64,000 bases of DNA from CAXBPY01 sp003455275 (GTDB lineage: Bacteria; Bacteroidota; Bacteroidia; Chitinophagales; UBA10324), in assembly GCA_963977675.1 (NCBI GenBank), contig CAXBPY010000006.1:1-64000 (forward strand), given 5' to 3'. The notes beneath the pieces were generated by a model. That model was not told the DNA's origin. It did not search any database and saw nothing but the letters and a program-made list of their open reading frames with translations. Within the stretch, counting starts at the first letter, position 1. Every line of letters begins with the position of its first letter. Shown one piece after another: positions 61,729 to 64,000 of the stretch. The position numbers and the translations under genes were made by a program.

Positions 61729-62366
61729 AAACCGAACTTCACATACTTAATTGTCTTACCTTTTTTCAGATTCATTTCTTCGTAATAAGTTTTCACATCC
61801 AGAATTTTATCGGGCAACCCATTTGCATAAATATCATTCGAGTGCCAGAGCATTTTCAATTTCAGTTCTGCAATTATTTCCAAAGTGAATTCATACAATT
61901 CAGTTGAATCAGTTTTCAGATGAATGATTCCGTTCGGCTTTAACACTTCGCGATAGATGGAAATAAATTTAGGTGAAGTCAATCGCCGCTTTGCTTCACT
62001 CTTTGGTAAATGAGGATCAGAAAAGGTGAGCCAGATTTCGTCAATAGAATTCTTCTCAAAATATTCGGACAAATGATCAACCTGCGCTCGCAGAAAGCAG
62101 ACATTTTTTATCTGCTCTTCTGTTGCAGTTTTAGCTCCGCGCCAAATTCGTGCGCCTTTAATATCAATGCCAATAAAATTTCTTTCAGGGAATAATCTTG
62201 CAAGTGCCAATGAATATTCGCCCTTACCGCAGCCAAGTTCAAGTGTGATGGAATTTTTATTCTGAAAAAATTTTTCATTCCACAACCCTTTCATCGCAGT
62301 TGCTTTCTGAAAAACATTGGTGAATGTTTCCATCTCGGCAAAATGTTTCAACTTGTTCTTTCCCAT
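61725..62366 (-). CDS. trmB: tRNA (guanine-N7)-methyltransferase
   Basis: A 213-residue SAM-dependent enzyme for m7G46 in tRNA variable loops. SAM-binding LELGCGKGEYSLALARLFP is near residue 42, FIGIDIKGARIWRGA near 63 and IWLTFSDPHLPKSEAKRRL near 120. The last is the family DPWPKKRH-K-RRL box with Bacteroidota-type changes (DPHLPKSEAK). The C terminus EMNLKKGKTIKYVKF is typical. Length is normal. Confidence 0.93.
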   Translation of the reverse strand: MGKNKLKHFAEMETFTNVFQKATAMKGLWNEKFFQNKNSITLELGCGKGEYSLALARLFPERNFIGIDIKGARIWRGAKTATEEQIKNVCFLRAQVDHLSEYFEKNSIDEIWLTFSDPHLPKSEAKRRLTSPKFISIYREVLKPNGIIHLKTDSTELYEFTLEIIAELKLKMLWHSNDIYANGLPDKILDVKTYYEEMNLKKGKTIKYVKFGL

Positions 62367-62509
62367 AGCGCCGCGAAAGAAAATAATCGAACGCTCATGA
62401 AAAAATCGGTTCAGCTGTTTTTACAGATCATTATGGTTAACACAGATAAATAATTTACAGATTGCTTTTATTTCGGCAATATGGTTTCATTAGTTTCGAC
62501 CGCTGAATT

Positions 62510-62547
62510 TCATTTTCAAATTTTCCAATTTCCAAATCTTCAAATTG
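62510..62547. repeat. Word-like repeat (TTTTCAAATTTTCCAATTTCC type)
   Basis: Degenerate tandem copies of TTTTCAAAT run up to four bases before the ATG of the enoyl-CoA hydratase gene. It is low-complexity and non-coding, and no ribosome-binding site is visible within it. Confidence 0.55.
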
Positions 62548-62551
62548 TATC

Positions 62552-63334
62552 ATGTCATTCAACAATCTTCTTCTTGAAACAAACAACGGAGTTGCAACCA
62601 TCACGCTGAATCGCCCTGATGTTTACAACGCATTTAATGATGAACTCACATTCGAATTGCAGGATGCACTGAAAGAATGTGAGAAGAATAAAGATGTGCG
62701 TGTGGTGGTGCTCACTGGTGCGGGCAAAGCATTTTGCAGCGGTCAGGATTTGAAAGCCGCAGCCGCAGCGGGTATCCGCAGTTTCAAAGATTCATTAGAG
62801 AAAAGATATAATCCGATTATTCGCGCGATGCGCAACATGGCGAAACCAATAGTGTGTCGCCTCAATGGTGTTGCAGCTGGAGCGGGGTGTTCAGTTGCAC
62901 TTGCGTGCGATGTGATAGTTGCAGGAGAAGGCGCATACTTCAGCGAGGCGTTCATCAATATTGCGTTGGTGCCTGATAGTGGCTCTACTTATTTTCTTCC
63001 GAGAACAGTTGGCGGTGTTCGCGCTTTTGAATATTGCACTATGGCTACAAAAGTTTCTGCCACTGAAGCACAGCAAATGGGAATGATAAATCGTGTAGTG
63101 AAACCTGAAGAGCTGGATGCAGAAGTAAAAAAATTTACTGACTATTATGCTGCTGCTCCAACAAAAGCAATCGGCATGATTAAAAAAATGCTGAACAAAT
63201 CTTTTCACTCTGATTTAGAAGCAATGCTTGAATATGAAAGCTACTGCCAGGAAATTGCAGGTAGCAGCAAGGACAACAAGGAAGGCGTGACTGCATTTAT
63301 AGAAAAACGCAAGCCGGTGTTCAAAGGCGAATGA
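62552..63334 (+). CDS. Enoyl-CoA hydratase/isomerase family protein (PaaG-like)
   Basis: A 260-residue crotonase-fold enzyme. ITLNRPDVYNAFNDEL near residue 17, VVLTGAGKAFCSGQDLKAAA near 52-71 (oxyanion hole) and GVAAGAGCSVALACDVIVA near 108 are canonical. Catalytic Glu is not at the first crotonase position, where the line reads FSEAFINIALVPDSGSTYFLPR; the Asp in VPDSG near residue 137 suits PaaG-type isomerases. Likely role: phenylacetyl-CoA ring-epoxide isomerisation or fatty acid double-bond isomerisation. No other paa genes are present. Confidence 0.88.
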   Translation: MSFNNLLLETNNGVATITLNRPDVYNAFNDELTFELQDALKECEKNKDVRVVVLTGAGKAFCSGQDLKAAAAAGIRSFKDSLEKRYNPIIRAMRNMAKPIVCRLNGVAAGAGCSVALACDVIVAGEGAYFSEAFINIALVPDSGSTYFLPRTVGGVRAFEYCTMATKVSATEAQQMGMINRVVKPEELDAEVKKFTDYYAAAPTKAIGMIKKMLNKSFHSDLEAMLEYESYCQEIAGSSKDNKEGVTAFIEKRKPVFKGE

Positions 63335-63428
63335 TTTTTCTTTTGTTACTCCGATCAGAGATTCAGAGAATTTTTTTTCTCTGAACTTATATTTAACTAA
63401 TCTGTTCATTCAATAGAAAAATTTTTTT

Positions 63429-64000
63429 ATGAAAACTATCCTATACAAAGCTGAAGAGCGCGGACACGCGAATCATGGTTGGCTGGATGCACATCACACT
63501 TTTAGTTTTGCAAATTATTATGATCAAGAAAAGGTGCACTTCGGTGTTCTGCGGGTGCTGAATGATGACTCAATTGAAGGCGGAATGGGGTTTGGAATGC
63601 ATCCGCATGACAATATGGAAATCATAACGATCATGCTTGAAGGCTCACTCGAACATAAAGACAGCATGGGAAATCATGGAGTGATTGGACCAGGCGAGAT
63701 TCAGGTAATGAGCGCCGGCACCGGAATTTATCACAGCGAATTCAATCATAACAAAGACAAGAAGGCAAAACTTTTTCAAATCTGGATGTTCCCAAAAATG
63801 CAGAATGTGACTCCGCGATATGATCAGATGAAACTGGAAGTAAGTGAGAGAAAAAATATATGGCAACAAATTGTTCAACCGGGCCCCGCAGAAAAAGGAT
63901 TGTGGATTCATCAGAATGCCTGGCTTAGCATTGGGCAATTTGATTCAGGAACAGAAACTGAATATAAAATAAAGCGCGAACGCAATGGCGCCTATATCAT
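63429..64000 (+). CDS. Pirin family protein (partial, C-terminal end outside window)
   Basis: 190 residues are visible from the ATG at 63429, cut by the window end; pirins are about 230-290 residues. The cupin metal-binding pattern is clear: GFGMHPHDNMEIITIMLEG near residue 55 (His, His, Glu) and STGIYHSEFNH-like AGTGIYHSEFNHN near 97. FGVLRVLNDDSIEGGMGF is the common pirin start block. Bacterial pirins such as YhhW can act as quercetin dioxygenases or redox sensors. The role here is unknown. Confidence 0.92.
   Translation, partial: MKTILYKAEERGHANHGWLDAHHTFSFANYYDQEKVHFGVLRVLNDDSIEGGMGFGMHPHDNMEIITIMLEGSLEHKDSMGNHGVIGPGEIQVMSAGTGIYHSEFNHNKDKKAKLFQIWMFPKMQNVTPRYDQMKLEVSERKNIWQQIVQPGPAEKGLWIHQNAWLSIGQFDSGTETEYKIKRERNGAYI

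Overview
The window looks like part of a Bacteroidota chromosome. Five proteins carry a Por/type IX secretion (T9SS) sorting signal at the C terminus, including one gliding-motility-type (CHU_C) end. Several genes are preceded by TAnnTTTG-like -7 promoter boxes, and families largely restricted to Bacteroidota occur (DUF5606, an Omp28-like protein, split transketolase, a DksA-like protein that has lost its zinc ligands). Coding density is high and no gap exceeds 300 bases. I see no insertion sequence, prophage, integron or CRISPR array.

Layout. 1-11315 is mostly housekeeping: the N-terminal two thirds of mfd, a TPM-domain lipoprotein, two GT-C membrane glycosyltransferase-like proteins, a sigma-54 activator without a DNA-binding domain, a yqeY-cvpA-trpG/pabA run, a DUF5606 gene, and rpmH-rnpA-yidD. 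11361-16591 (minus) is a tight five-gene operon led by a GH3-type amido-synthetase homologue, followed by a LysE exporter, a HAD-like protein, a GT-C protein and an acyltransferase-3. 16670-31000 holds an MsbA-type ABC exporter, a T9SS adhesin-like protein, NhaD, a persulfide dioxygenase-rhodanese protein, a Pif1-like helicase, serS, lspA, a DksA-like protein and ileS. 31112-47465 is rich in surface and secreted products: an Omp28-like protein, two VWA proteins sitting between the two halves of a split transketolase, a gingipain-like C25 peptidase, a 1047-residue repeat adhesin, an S41 protease, a small PKD protein, and a beta-barrel protein, with nadE among them. A tRNA with a CAT anticodon, probably Ile2, lies at 47677.

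47766-57895 (minus) is a ten-gene operon for a nonulosonic (legionaminic-like) acid: neuB, neuC, neuD, a CBS-nucleotidyltransferase, a Gfo/Idh oxidoreductase, an SpsF-like cytidylyltransferase, a class III aminotransferase, a LegB-like dehydratase, a LegC-like aminotransferase and a PseG/SpsG-like protein whose signature histidine is replaced by arginine. The right end carries kynU-kmo (tryptophan catabolism, possibly de novo NAD), an IscA-type protein, methylmalonyl-CoA epimerase, trmB, an enoyl-CoA hydratase and the start of a pirin gene.

The most unusual things I see are: the mixed Leg/Sps composition of the sugar operon; the VWA pair splitting the transketolase genes, one of them with a signal peptide encoded by a repeat and a perfect 29-base palindrome; several families of short word-like repeats in the gaps between genes; and several genes whose -7 box ends only 7-13 bases before the ATG, which suggests leaderless or nearly leaderless mRNAs.
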